DNA from: Erythrocercus mccallii
Taxonomy: Eukaryota > Chordata > Aves > Passeriformes > Dicruridae
Direction of reading: 5' to 3'
Assembly (NCBI GenBank): GCA_013397435.1
Contig: VZRG01000265.1
Span: forward strand, 186,001-250,000
Length of the DNA stretch: 64,000 nucleotides
The position numbers were made by a program, and so were the translations under genes. Each line of letters starts with the position of its first letter. Position 1 is the stretch's first letter. The notes beneath the pieces were generated by a model. The model did no database searches, was not told where the DNA came from, and saw nothing but the letters and a program-made list of their open reading frames with translations. This document shows positions 24,221 through 37,483 of the stretch, in pieces.

Positions 24221-27200
24221 GTCACCTATTACAGCCATTCAGGATTTTTTTTTTAATAAACCTCTTCCTCAGTAAGTGACAAGCATAAAACTAAGGAGCT
24301 CAAACTTCTGCAGCACACACAGACTCAGTCCCAAAGAATTTGTTTCAGCTAGAAACAGAAAACCTTAACTTGTTGACATTCCATCAGGAAAACTAGCATC
24401 ACCTCAGAGCCCAGATGGAACCAGAGACTTAAATCTCCTGCTCCATGATTCCAAATAGGAATCTGTCAACATCATCTGAACTCTAAATTGGGACAGCTGG
24501 GGGTGGGAAATTAGGAAAACGTATAATTCACAATACATGTCTTTCGGAAAGAATCTGGAAGTTTTGGAGTCATATGATCTGCAAGAAAAGAAAATCAAAA
24601 CATCATTTCTTATATAAAAGAAATCCCACCCTTGGCCAGCTCTGGTTTAAGTGCCTCAAGATACCACAACTACATTATTGACATAAATGCAAGAAAAGAG
24701 TTCTGATTTGAAGTTGGTTTCTGCCACAGGTTCAGAGGCAATAAAAATACAGTTGGTTCCAGACAATCATGAGGAAAATGTCATCACTGAGTTCAGCATG
24801 AACATCTGCCACTTTGTCCAAAAGTGTAAAACACAGCTTCACACATTTAAATTTACACACCAAGGAAAGTGTACAAGAATGAAAGGAGCACTGAGATATC
24901 CATCCTCCATTTGACAGGAAAACTTTTTATTTCAGTATGGGCAGTTAGCAACACTGAAGGATGTGGGCCAGTTCCCTTTCCTGAATTCACTACTACTATT
25001 GCTCACTAATTGACACTTAACACAGCAGGACACCTCCTGGGGACCATGGAAGATGAAAAAGGGGTTCAATTACGAGTTCTAAACTCAGCTGAGATTTCCA
25101 GATGACTACATTTGCAAGGCACAAAGCAATATAGCCCTGTCCTAGAAAGCACTTTTTTAAGCATGCACATCTTTGAGTATGTGGACAAGGAGTGAAGGGC
25201 TCTCAGTGTTGCATAAAAGACTCATAAAATAAGGCTGACTGCTTCACTCTTAGGGTATCAATACTTGATGTGACTCAGCCTTAAAGGACATAGCTTACAA
25301 GTCAGTGGAAGCCAAATCCATTTAGATGCCTCTAAGATGCTAATTTTCTCTAGTTCTCCTTACAGGTAGGCAGAATCTCATTGTTTTCAACTCCTCACAC
25401 ACTTTTGGATGTGAAGAGAGACAATACCTTCCAGTTTCAGTTTCTGTAAGAATGATGCTAAATGTCTGCCAATGGCAGTTACACCCATTATTAAACAATG
25501 TTTCCCAGATGTAAAATATCCATCATATTTCTCCTGCACTATGCAGCTGTGCCTAGAGGTTTGGCCTCCTGAGTGCTGAAACAATGGGATAAAGCTATCA
25601 ACGATGGATAGAGGAAGGCACTTGTTTGGAAGGACTGCTCTAAGAATAAAATTTGATAATGGTGTGCCTTGTACACTATGCAATTATATTGTGCAATGTC
25701 AAATCATTGATCCACCAAGTAAAGTATGTGCATGTCAGGTCCTATTCACTAAGTCTTACATGGACACCTTAAGTAAACTCAAAAAAGATAATGCTTAAAT
25801 CATCCTAAAGCTGCCAGGAATTATTTTAATGGTTAAAAATGTGCTCCTGAAAGTGCTGCCATCCTTTCACTGCACAGTTAGCACTACATCTGTATTTAGC
25901 TTAACAGAAAATGCATTAAAATTTCCCTTCACCCCTGAAGAGTATCTTATATTTCAACATCATCATCTTCTACCCAGAGGATGTCAGCTTACCAAAGCCT
26001 TAAAAGTGGGCAGACATAAGCACTGAAAAAATACAAACCCACTTGGTTTACTCACTGGATTTCCAGCAGCAAGACAAAAATAGTGAGCAACTAACTAATG
26101 CCATTGTCTATTCTGTACCTACCCAGGCCCAAACCTCAAAATGTGTAGCCACAAACAACAGCTTAAGACTTCATGCTATTATTTTAGCCATGTTTAAGTG
26201 TGTGTGTTCAAGTAGCCACACTGAAATCCAGACCATGGAATTACAAATTCTAGATCCAGAATTTTCAGCAAAAGCTTTGCAACGGTTGAACAAAAGCTTT
26301 GTCCATGCTTTTCTGAATTCACCCCTTATTCCCATGTGTAGCTAAATGTCACAATCTACAACTATGACCAATAGAAAAATTTTCAAAAAAATTTACAAAA
26401 AATCCATGATTCCTTAATTTCAAACAGTTCTTTGTACTATCATGTATTCATTTGCATTTCAAATTGGAATATTGCGTGGACGATGGAGCCACATAGATTT
26501 GCAACAGTTTATCACAAGGTATGTAATTATCTGAAAATTTTACATTACTTTTAAAAGTAAAATAAGATGCATTTTTCCAGGCACAAAATGCACACAAAAT
26601 GCAGGTTCAGTTGTACTATTCATACACTAACCTGTTTCCTCACATTTCTCTTTCTGCTTCTGTCTCTTTTAAAAATACTATAGAGTTCTAAGAAGGCAAA
26701 AAAAGTTATTCTAGAGATAGACACTTTGCAGGAGTGCCAACCAGACTTGGGTAAACAGAGTAAAAATTCTATGTGTAATTAAAAAAAAAAATTTAGAAAT
26801 GAAAACATAGAAGTGCTGCATGGCATAATAAATGTCTCCTTACTCTAACTTCTTGCAGGATTTCCTGTTTTTCCTAGAAGTTTTCATGCCCAGAATACTA
26901 CTTGAACTGAGCTGTATCCTCTGCATCAATATACAATACCATCGTTCAAGCTACTCATAATCTCTGAGCAGCAAGTTTACACAGGCAATTTACCCATTTC
27001 GTTAACACAATATTTTTTCAGACAAGACTCAGAACTTGACCATTCATTTTTTTTTCCAGATGACACGCATAAGCTTTCAAAGCAAGTAACAGCTACTTGA
27101 TGTCTGCTTCATAATTTGACAGGTGGCTGTACCAAGCTAAACACAGGAAATAAACATGATCTCAGATACTACTGCATATGAACTGAGAAATTTTAAGTCA

Positions 27201-28654
27201 GAGCTGTTCTTTCAAAAGATAATTTGAGGCTTTTAATGCAGAGTTCAAGTTCCTTCCCTTGAGGAACTAGCCTCTCCATGTTCACCATTACCAGATAATA
27301 CTTATTTTAAATTTAAATTATTTTCAGTCTTTATTGTCTGTTAGAAGCAGTGCTTTCAACTAAGTTTCTTCATTCCTCTATCACTGTCATAAAGAACAGG
27401 TAATTATCCAGCATTAAATTCCTTCAACAAGGAAGGAATGCTAATGAGAGGTACTCCCAATGGCAGCAGGGCATGTGCTACAGAGGCAAACCACATTTTC
27501 AAAAAAATCTGTACTTACTAGGAGGAGAATAATTTTCTCTCTTGAATACCTACCCACATACATCCATAAGCAGTAAACAAATGTGATGCAGGGCAGAGTG
27601 AGAGAGGAAGGCTAGAAAACTGTCTAAATAGGGCTGATACAACCATGGCAAACCAAACCCTATGCCATGCTGTTTTCACAACGGAGTGGAAACTGTGGTA
27701 TGAATTTCTATCTTTGGCAGAACTTCTCCCAGAAGCTCTAGAGGCTGCTTCAGCTCAGAAAGAAGTTTTGCTTAACATCAGTATCTCTAGCACAACATAA
27801 TGGAGCTCATGACCCAGTTGAAGAGACCCTGAGTCGAAATGCATTGGCATTTCAACTTCAGCTTTGCATTTCAAAAATGTTAAGCCCTCTTGTCAACAGA
27901 GGTGAAGTAACCTATGCAAGGACATAGCATCATTCCCTCCCTTTATCCCACATGCTTCAAGGAAGCAGAAAGATGGAAAAGCAAATCACTTGTGTAAGAG
28001 ATTTGGTTCTATAAGTTTCCTGGTGTTTAAGAACATTCTGTGATATCTGTATGCCACCTGGGCCATGGCACTTTCTTCTCTCTGAAAAGAATAAAATTAC
28101 TTTCAAAATGCCTGTTCCAGTGGGCAAATGGAAGAGGATCTGATAGCTTTCTATAAACATTTTCTCCTTTACATAATTTTGTTTTCCTTTTACCAAAATT
28201 GGGTGTTTTTCTAAGAAAATTAAAATACAAATTTCCTAAGAGTCTAACTAGGTTGTATATTCAGTAAAATTTTGTAGAGAAAGAGGTTGAAGGAAGTAAG
28301 AGAAACACAGACCAATTAATCTGACTCACATGCTTGGCAAATTGGTAAAAACTAAAACACAGCTGATAATTAGAGAGTCAGGTAAGCATTACATGTGCAG
28401 GAGTGTCTAGGTAGTTACCATATTAAATGGTAAGTGCTATGAGACCTTGAAATTTTTACGGAAACCAGAGGAACTGCTTAGAAGGGTATTTTAGATAATG
28501 CAGGAAACTTAGTTTTCAATAAACTTCTGGTGAGTATTTTAGAGAACAACTTTCTGTCAAAGGCTTTACAGGAAATGTTCTGTCATGGGAATTGAGGAAT
28601 CATCATCTTGGGATGTATCAGCTTTAGCTGATGGTAACTTTTGATTTATTTTTC
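24221..28654. other. Unique AT-rich intronic sequence, no feature seen
   Basis: No exon, RNA gene or repeat family recognised. Several short plus-strand frames at 25604-26345 have no resemblance to known proteins. Confidence 0.5.
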
Positions 28655-29059
28655 AGTCCAGTTGCAAGAAGTATAGGGGTACACAAGGAGCTGGAGGAGG
28701 GGACAGCCGACAGCCAACCTGAACTGACCAAAGCAACCATCCACAGTGTATGGTGTCATGCTCAACACAAAGAGCTGGGGGAAGAGGGATGAAGGGTTTG
28801 GAGTTAAACGGTTTCTTCCCAAGTCACAGTTACATGTGATAGAATCCTGTTTTCCCAAAGGTGACTGAACACCTGCCTGCCCATTTGAATGAACTCCTTG
28901 TTTTGCTTTGCTTGTGCACATTGCTTTTGCTTTACTTTGAAACTATCTCAACCCACAAGTTTTCTCACTTTTTACTCTTCTTTCTCCCCCATGCCACTGT
29001 GAGGGAGTGATTGAGTGGCTGGGTGGGGCTTAGCTGCCTGCCAGGGTTAAACCACGAGA
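28655..29059 (+). mobile_element. Solo LTR of an avian endogenous retrovirus, second subfamily, 5' part lost
   Basis: Shares CACAAGGAGCTGGAGGAGG, CTGAACTGACCAAAGC and TCTCAACCCACAAGTTTTCT with the other LTRs here. It ends CAGGGTTAAACCACGAGAG. Its middle differs: GGTTTCTTCCCAAGTCACAG, GAACACCTGCCTGCCCA and CCTTGTTTTGCTTTGCTTG replace the trinucleotide-containing part. This is the second common form of this LTR group in bird genomes (family knowledge). The first 150 or so bases expected at the 5' side are missing or unrecognisable. Plus orientation, no attached viral genes. Confidence 0.85.
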
Positions 29060-32000
29060 GTGATCTATAAATATACACATAATCTAGACAACAAGGAACT
29101 CAATTGTGCTTACAGAAATACTAGATTTCTTCATGAGAAGAAATCACAGCATTGCTCAATACTTCACAAAAGGCTTATACTAAGGAGGAGCGAGGCCCAG
29201 GGAAACACTAAACTCCTGAGTGACACCACTAATGTTTTCTTTCAAAAGGTATGCAAAAACCATTCACTGGAACATCCTGCAAACCAGGCACCATTATATC
29301 AATTCCATGTATGCTTACACAACACTCCTCCTCTCTTAATATTTCTGTGTGTAAAAACATAGCTATAATATTGCCTGTTGGGTTCTAGGTAGATCAGACA
29401 AAGCCATTTTTCAGAAACAATCCACTACTTTCAACTTGAAAATGTTACCTATGAATTTCCATACAAGGCTACAGCTCAGGACCATAAATGAACCATCATA
29501 TTTCCATATGAAAGCAACAGTTGCAGGTTTTGGACAAGGACTGCAAAGGGGATCAAAGGGAATCCATTTTCACCCTACTATGTTTCTCACAATGGAGAAA
29601 AGTGGCCAACATTACAGTAAGGAAAGCCCATGCTTGCAAGCTGACTTTCAGATAAACGTGTAGTTCGGTAATGAATGAACAGTGATGCTCTTCCCTCTTG
29701 GGATGGTTGGCACCATGGGCCAGGCATTTGGTGGCAACTGTCCAGACACTTACAGGATAAAAGATAAAATCCATACCAGCCAAAGACACTGTGAAATCTT
29801 AAATTGCTTCTGTGAACAAACTGAATGGTTGATACTAAGAAGGGAGGAAAGGAAAGATAAAGAGTTGCACATTAACACACAAATCTTGGATGAAAAAAAT
29901 TATTGACATGTTAATTATATGGATTTAACAAACCCTAGAATAAAAGGGAGAATGTTTACCTTAAAATTTTCATAATTAATTTTAAGCAGGTAGAAAAAAT
30001 TCAGTTTCTGAGAAAACTAAAACTCATGAAAAGGAAACCAAAAAGAGTGATATGTCAAAATGTGAAAAAAACCCCAAGCCAGGTGTGGAACTAACTCGTA
30101 TCTGAAATATCCATCATCCTGCAGCCCACTGTGAAAACACTGTGAATATAAAAGAAGTTAAGAACATCTGTATTTACACCTGTACAAACCAGAAGTCCAT
30201 TATCACCAGTAATCAGCAGCAGTGTCAACAGTTGTCCAGGGTAAGCATACAAGAAGATTAATACTCCCTCCAAGTCTCTAATCTTTTTCAGATTGCTTGA
30301 ACCAGATCTGTTCAGTAAAGGTCTCCCTTGTGAACTTTTCCAGTGCCTTTCTCAATCATGTGAACTTCCAGTGCACACGATGCATGTATTACCACAGGTC
30401 AATGGCTCACTGAATGAACATCCTTTTGCTTCCCAGTTCTCACAGTACAAGAAAAAGAGAAACTGGTTGCTATCCATCCTTTCCCCATCACCCATCAATT
30501 TGTATCTCTCAATTATACAGTCTTCCATGTGCATTTCTTCTCAGCTACATACACATCATACTTAGCTGTTCCTCAGACAGTGCTGCATGGAATCAGCAGT
30601 GATGATCCCCGTCAATAATCTCTGAACTCTTTTCCAGCTCTGCTACAGTCCTTTTGAGATGGGACGCCACTACCACTACAAAACACAGACACCTTATGTC
30701 TTTATACAGCAGTACAAAGATCTATTCACTCTGTTTTATCCCTTTATGTTCACATCTATTTCTCAATATCTGCTGAGGCTCTGAAGTAATGTTTCCAAAG
30801 ATCCACATATCAGAAATCCTCGACTGCATTTCTAAGGGCCAGTGTCCCTTAGAATACTCAGTGACCAGTATTTTCTCTATGTGTGATTATTTTTCTTTTA
30901 CAATTTCCTTTTATATACACTTGTCCCACAAGAATACCAGTGAGGTAAAAGGACACCAGTGTATTCACTGACTAAAGGATCATCTTTTTTTCTCCTCAGA
31001 GATGCAACTGAATCTATAAAGGTTACCAGATGCATGTCCTTTTAAACATGTGATATCTATCTGGAAATTCCAACTATCTCCACTGCAGGAAATATCCTTC
31101 AAAATTCTCTTGTCACATCAGATAATTTCAAAGACTGTAAGTTTTATCTGCTTGCTTCTGAATAAATAAATTATCTCAAAACACAATTTATCTATTTTAG
31201 TACCTGGAACTTACAGTAAGAACGACTGCCTAATGATAAATCAAATTTGTCATAGATGAACTTATTTAATCCACACATTAAAACTACTCAAAAGAAAGTA
31301 CATGTAGTCTTTCAAGATAAAATACTTGAGTTCTTTGCTACAGTCCTCTGGGATTTTATCAAGGTCTTTTTCAAAGGCTAACCAATTACCAAGCATTCAC
31401 TGCAAGACCTTGGCTAAGTAATGCTTGTGTCCAACTAGATCTTATATGTCTGGCATTTTGTCCACTGGGGTAGACATAAAAGGATCAGTAGTTTCATTCT
31501 TTCACGTACAGCAAAAATTATGGGAACCCAGCAGCCAAATGTAGTAAAACTGCTTCAACACTGAAGCTGAATTTGGCATCTATGCTCTGCACACATGTAG
31601 CTCAATTGTTGTCCAAGCAGCATTTCAGGATCCAAGAGGCCTCTGCAGTGGTATATGAGACATCACTGCAATTCAGCTGGGATTTCTCACACATCTGCCT
31701 TTCTGGTAGAAGGATTTGGAATCATCCCCTGGACAAAAGGAGGGAGAACAATCTCAGACAACTCTTGCAAGGATCACTAGGGACTGGAATAGAAGGCTGC
31801 ACCATTTACACCTTTTCCTGTAGCTGCTTTTTGTACAGGTTTGCTACTGGACCACTTTGTAATTCTTTTCCTTTTGGTAGGAAATCTACCTGTGGAACTA
31901 TAAAGTCAACATATAGAGAGTGTAACAATATGGAAAGGGTATGTAAGATGATTGATTGGCATGTACGTACTACCATGTTTTACAGAGTATAGTTTTAGCA

Positions 32001-35000
32001 TTCTGCAAAGCAAGGAAGTGCAGCAGAATAGCTTGCTGGTTTCATGGTTTTAAAACGGTTTCATGATTTTTAAATGGTCACCAATGTTGCCTTTGCAGAC
32101 AAAACAACAAAAACAACAAAGAAACAAACCTCCCAAATGAACAAAGGGATTATGGAGACCATGGATCCCATAAAACGTGGAGACCATGGCAGATGTAAAG
32201 GGTGGAGATATTCCTTTTCTCTTTGCAACTTATAAAAGTAGTTTCAGATCTTTGCCATGGAGTGTGGGCCAAAAGATCCCTGTGATCCTGCACTTTGTAC
32301 CTTTTGTTGAATGTTAAAGGGCACCAGAAATTTCAGTCCTCAAAAGTCCCTGCTAGTCTGAGCTTGGGTCCAATCTGAGTTATCTCTGTAATTCCAAAAA
32401 GAATAGCAAAGAATTATTTTTTACCTGTCATATATGGAAGTTAAGTGAGGAAGGCAGGAAGAAAACCTTTGGCTGTGTGATCTCTGAATGTTCTCTAAAT
32501 CACTGACATCACTAAAGTAGTGTAAAGTCTAATCTGCAATTTGCATAATCTCATTGTCACTACTCTTGTTATGAATAAACTGGAAAGACTTAACAAAAAG
32601 AAGCCCTAAAAGTTCTTAATATAAGTATTTTTAGGATAAGTAGACAATGAGTACTTTTTTAATATGAAAGAAACTGAAGCATGTTCACTCATGTAGATCG
32701 GTTTTACTTTTGGATAACCTCAAAAATACTGTTATGAAATAAGAAACAAAGCTTGCTTTTGACATTTTTATGGACACAAGAATGAACATGCTTCAGTTTA
32801 GCAGCATATATGTACATACAAAGTTGTTTGTGTACAGAAGTACAAAACACATTGGTCACATAAATACAGGTCAAGTAGACAATCTTTTCTCAGACCACAG
32901 TACAGTTAATAGTCTTACTTGTATGCTGAGAGGGAAAACTATACCAAATCCATTTTGTCATATAGATTTAGACTTATAAGAAAACACTTTTCCTTCTACA
33001 GTTCCAGCATGGCTTATTTTGGACACTGGAAAAGGAAAGATATGGCTTCATACAGCATTATCTCTATATCACAATCAGAATCAAATGTAAATGTCATTTG
33101 TCTGTTTTATATACCTAACATGAAATGAAAACACTTTAAAATTTAGTCTTGTTTTTAAATATTTTGCTGTTTTCCATTTTCTCATACATAATACTTTGCT
33201 ACTGGTCTGTAAGACTAAAGTAGAACTGTTTACAAAGAAATAATTCGGATTCCAATATGATTTGTCGGTGTATAATAAAGTGAGGTGTCAAAAAATACTG
33301 CTATTTTGTAGGATTATTAGAATTCAAAAAGTGTTTAACTATTAATGAAGGAGAAAATGTGTATTTGATGTTATACTCCAGCATTCTAACTAAAAGACTG
33401 GCATACAGTGTAAAAAAAAAAAACCCCAGCTCTACAAACTTACAGATATATACTCCTGCAATAAAACACATCTGTATTCATCTGTACAGCCAGTAGCCTA
33501 AGTTATTTTCCAGTCAGACAAATTCAGACCTTTTCTTAATCTACAACATACTAAAAATATTTAATATGAAGTGATGTTCACAAAGCTCACAAAAGTGGAA
33601 GTCTGATTCTATTTTTGATTGCCAATGTTAAAAAATTCAGGCTGAAATTCAAGTTGCTAAAGGAACTTTTACAACACTTGGCAAGAAGGATGAAATGCCA
33701 CTGTACAGCTCAAAAAATCAAAAATAAAACTATTTAGTTTGAACTTACCAAGGCTTAGGTATTTTCTTTATATTTTTTTCCACACGGCAAAGTGAAGAAT
33801 TTCCACATTGGCAAATATCAATATTTCCTCATGAAAAAGAAGCATCTGATTTTGTTACAGCACATATTCCTCTGAATTAAAAACTATTCACTAGGAATTT
33901 TTCATAGAAAGTTACCAAATAACAGGAAGAGAAAAGATGTAGGGAAAAAACAGCAACACACAGCATCAGCATGCATCTTCTGAAGTGACACTTTAAAGCA
34001 GGACTAAACTGGCTGATTTCATACAAGCATGGGGTTTGCACAATAGATGACAGAAAATCCTGCCACAAACGTTTCAGGGCCGTTTGCTGGGGATAACCCC
34101 TGGAGCACATTCAAGGCTTTCTGCCATATGTAAGTGATGCAACCTTGCAAACATGTGCTAAAATAACCATGTTTGTGTTCAAACACCACCACGGCAACAT
34201 TTGATCTCTCTGCATAAATGGACAGCTCTCTCTGTACATATGTCTGATCACACTCAGGCATGCACAGTTGCATTAGCATCACTTCAGGTGTGTGCTGAAC
34301 CACACCCAAAAGCTGGGGTATTACAACCTAAGCAACACCCCACCTTGGCTCCATTGCAGGAACACTGCACCCCGGCAGCGAGACATGCAACTCCTGCCTG
34401 CTGCCCACACTGCCCAGGATGGACCAGACCAGCCTGCTCCACCTCAGCATCCCACGAGGGACATGCATGCCCTCCCCTGGAAGCTCGGCTCCACTCCACT
34501 GTCAACATAAGCTGAGTTTCCAGCAGTGTAATATGGATATTTCACTCCCTGACCCTCTGCTGCCGCCCAACACAAATACTGGGAGTGAGACAGCCTGCCA
34601 TGACAGTAGTTGAACAGCTCTCTGGGTTTCTGCTCTCCTCAGACTCTGGGAGAAGCAGTACTCTCCTTTATTATTATACCACGTTTCCTTGTGTATGTCA
34701 ACTGTTCCTTAGTTACAGAAAACTGTACTCTTTCCAGACAACTTTAAATGAATCTTCAGAAAAGGAGTAAATTTTATTTATTTTTTTAAGGCATTTTACA
34801 GTAACTCCCAGAAGGAACGAACATTTTTATTTACAGCCTTGTCTGCTCATATGTGAACACATTTCTATGCAGCCACCTCATCGTAGCATATCCTAGCCAT
34901 CTTGTAATGAAATTATTGTGAACATATCAACAAGACATGATCCCACATATTTAAGTCATTACAGCACACTTTGGCCTAGATCAAAGTGCATTAGTTATTT

Positions 35001-35758
35001 TAATTACAGCTGAGTCAATCTCCATTAGGTATGAATAACATTTGGCAAAACTTTTCTATCTTTAAGCTAAAAGAGCCTCCTTTAAATTTTAATCTTGAAC
35101 TCATTGTTTTGAGATTTACATAATTACTACAACTCTGGCTTAACTTTCACACTACCATTATCTCTTGCCTAGGAAAAATGAAATCTAGCACAAAACAGTA
35201 TCAGTTTGACCAACATTAATTTCTTAGACTGATTTAATATCTAATTACTAAAACACAAAAGATAACAGATTGGAACACAATAAAAGGTTCCAGTTTGCAG
35301 TATTGTGAGGATGACATTTTTAGACACCCAAAGATCTCTACAGAGATTTTTCCAGAGAATAGAGGCAATAATTGCGGATGTATTCCAAGATGTTACAGCA
35401 GTGATGCATCTCAACCAACAATCCTCTGTGGATTTCTTTAAGAAAGTGCAGGTGTCTAGGACAATTGCACTGACAGTATCACCTCCATTTAGTCACTTCA
35501 ATCCTCCATAGTATTTATTTATAAGTGTTTCAATGATCCTATTTACATGCCAGGGTGCTGTCACACAATTTTACTTTTTTCCCACTGCTGCTGAGAGTAA
35601 GACAATGGTGTCAAATCATGCACAACACGACATCACAAGGGGGAATAAGTTCATAGAAAGTGCCCCACAAGAAGATGACAAACCAATCTGTGCAAGGCCT
35701 TGCTGCATTTATCTTCTTTTTGCCAGAGTGGGGATTAAATGCTTGAGATAGTATTTCA
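29060..35758. other. Intronic sequence, mostly unique, no gene supported
   Basis: Contains an (AAC)-rich run at 32101-32130, a near duplication of TGGAGACCATGG at about 32154 and 32178, and a GC-richer block at 34300-34515 with frames open on both strands. The longest plus frame, 31573-31992 (first true ATG at 31582), is described among the findings; no family is assigned. Confidence 0.5.
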
Positions 35759-36360
35759 TGTTTGGACTCAGATGTTTATTAATTCTTATCTATATTACAG
35801 TCTCACAAGCCAAGAGTTCTACAGCACTTGTAGCTAAGTAAGTAAAACTGGCTTCTCTCTCTTTCCTTACAAGGCCTTTCAAGGGTAAATTGTCCAATTA
35901 AGAAATGACACCTAAATTATTTTTACTTTTAACCCAATAACCAACCACCTGTCATCTGCAACGCAAACTTTTCTACCCAGTTGCGAAATACCACCCAGAC
36001 CCATGAAGAAGAAGGTGAAAAAGAAGGACTAACCTACACCCTAAAACCTCCATCTTGCCTTGTATATATACTATATTCTAAAACCTTAAACTCTAAGTTT
36101 TCCACCATGTAATATTACACACGTCTATTTAAACTACACACCCATAATCCCAGTTGTATTATTCAATTTTGGAAGCCTTTTCCAAGGCCTCAGGTCAAAT
36201 GCAGTGTTTTCTTGGGAGTCAGCACCTGTCAGTCCAGAAAGTCTAAAATTCTCAGTACCCAGGGCTCCAATAAGGGCTCTCAGGCAAGGCTTCTACCCAC
36301 TGTCACTGCTCAGGAATCTTCTCTGGGACATCAGAGCATCCAGCTCTTTGTTCATGTTTG
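35759..36360 (+). mobile_element. Probable avian LTR element (ERVL-like), decayed
   Basis: Begins TGTTTGGACTCAGATGTTTA and continues with TCTCACAAGCCAAGAGTTCT, ACGCAAACTTTTCTACCC, CACCCTAAAACCTCCATCTT and CCTCAGGTCAAATGCAGTG. The A/C-rich prose-like text around TCTAAAACCTTAAACTC matches a class of LTR that I associate with passerine ERVs. I recognise it by memory of the text only; the right boundary is not determined and could lie near 36700. It would need a Repbase or Dfam match to name. Confidence 0.5.
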
Positions 36361-37170
36361 ATGGCAACTCAGTGTGACCTTTTTCCCTTGCTTAAGGGGA
36401 TTCAGATCCTATTATTCACTGCATCACTATCAGAGGCTGCTGGCTGAGCCTCCCCAGATCTTGAGGCCTGCTCAGATCCAACAGGCATCCTCCAATGGCC
36501 AGTCCTGGATCACAGCTGTCCTCACTTTCCCATGCAATAACCACTAACATAAGTACCACACTGTCTTTGCCATTGTCTTTGAACCTGCTGCCTTCTGTCC
36601 TTGGGGAACACAGCCCAAGGGATACAAATCCATGTCTTTCAACAGCTGTGACACTGATACCTGACAACTCAGCCTTACCAAGCCGAACTGGGAGCATTGC
36701 TGGAAATAGCTCACATATTGGGAATTTGAGATACTTGAGGTCAGCTGGCAGCTGGTTACAGATTTTGAGGAGCAGTGTTTTTACTTGGACATCTAATATG
36801 GAGCCTAGGCAGTACTAGGCATCTAATTGCTCTTGGAATTCTACCTTCTCTCCACAAATTCCTCCTTAAGAAAGGTCTTAACACTTCACATGGTTCCTTT
36901 CACAGCTACTCTTATTCATGCTTATAGCTCTAATGCACCAAATAATCTTTGAATCTGTAAGCCCTGTAGCAGCTTAGAAATTTCTAGAGCTGGCATCTGG
37001 AGAAAGGGAAAGGGAATAAGAAAATTATTCTGTATTTTGAAAAATATTCAGCAATCGTTATCTACAACCTGTCTCTCAATTACTCCCAGTCCCCTAATAT
37101 TTCCTGAAGTCTTACTAAGGCCAATCAGGGAACAGAGGCACCTCGATGTGATCAGCATAATCATTCATCC
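36361..37170. other. GC-richer sequence right of the LTR-like element, unidentified
   Basis: The interval 36410-36700 is open on both strands (minus 36416-36697, plus 36495-36818) and richer in G and C than the neighbourhood. It may be the continuation of the adjacent LTR-like element. No protein family recognised. Confidence 0.35.
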
Positions 37171-37210
37171 CAGGGGGTTGGATGTTTCAACTCAAGCCAT
37201 TCTATGATTC
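37171..37210 (+). mobile_element. CR1 LINE, short 3' end
   Basis: Reads CAGGGGGTTGGATG, then CAAGCCATTCTATGATTC, the terminal part of avian CR1 including the ATTCTATG tail unit. Plus orientation. Any upstream part is too diverged to follow by eye. Confidence 0.75.
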
Positions 37211-37453
37211 AAAAGACCCTCAAGTTTAATAATGACTGACAAGTTACAAAGCCAAATTCTGTCTTCTGAAAATGATCTGCAGCTTTCAGAGACACTTAAT
37301 GATGCATCACTGCTCCTCCTCCAAACAGAAGTATGTTTAAGAAAACATGTCCTCACAAGCAGCTAGAATAAATATATGCAAGACTCTGTAAATCAGAAAA
37401 GGTCCCAGATCATTACTCTCTAAAGCATTTAGACTCTGCATTATTGGAAGTTT

Positions 37454-37483
37454 AAAAAAACAACAACAACAAAAAAACAAAAC
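37454..37483. repeat. A-rich (CAA)n stretch
   Basis: Seven A, then CAACAACAAC, then a further A run and CAAAAC. Simple low-complexity sequence. Confidence 0.85.
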
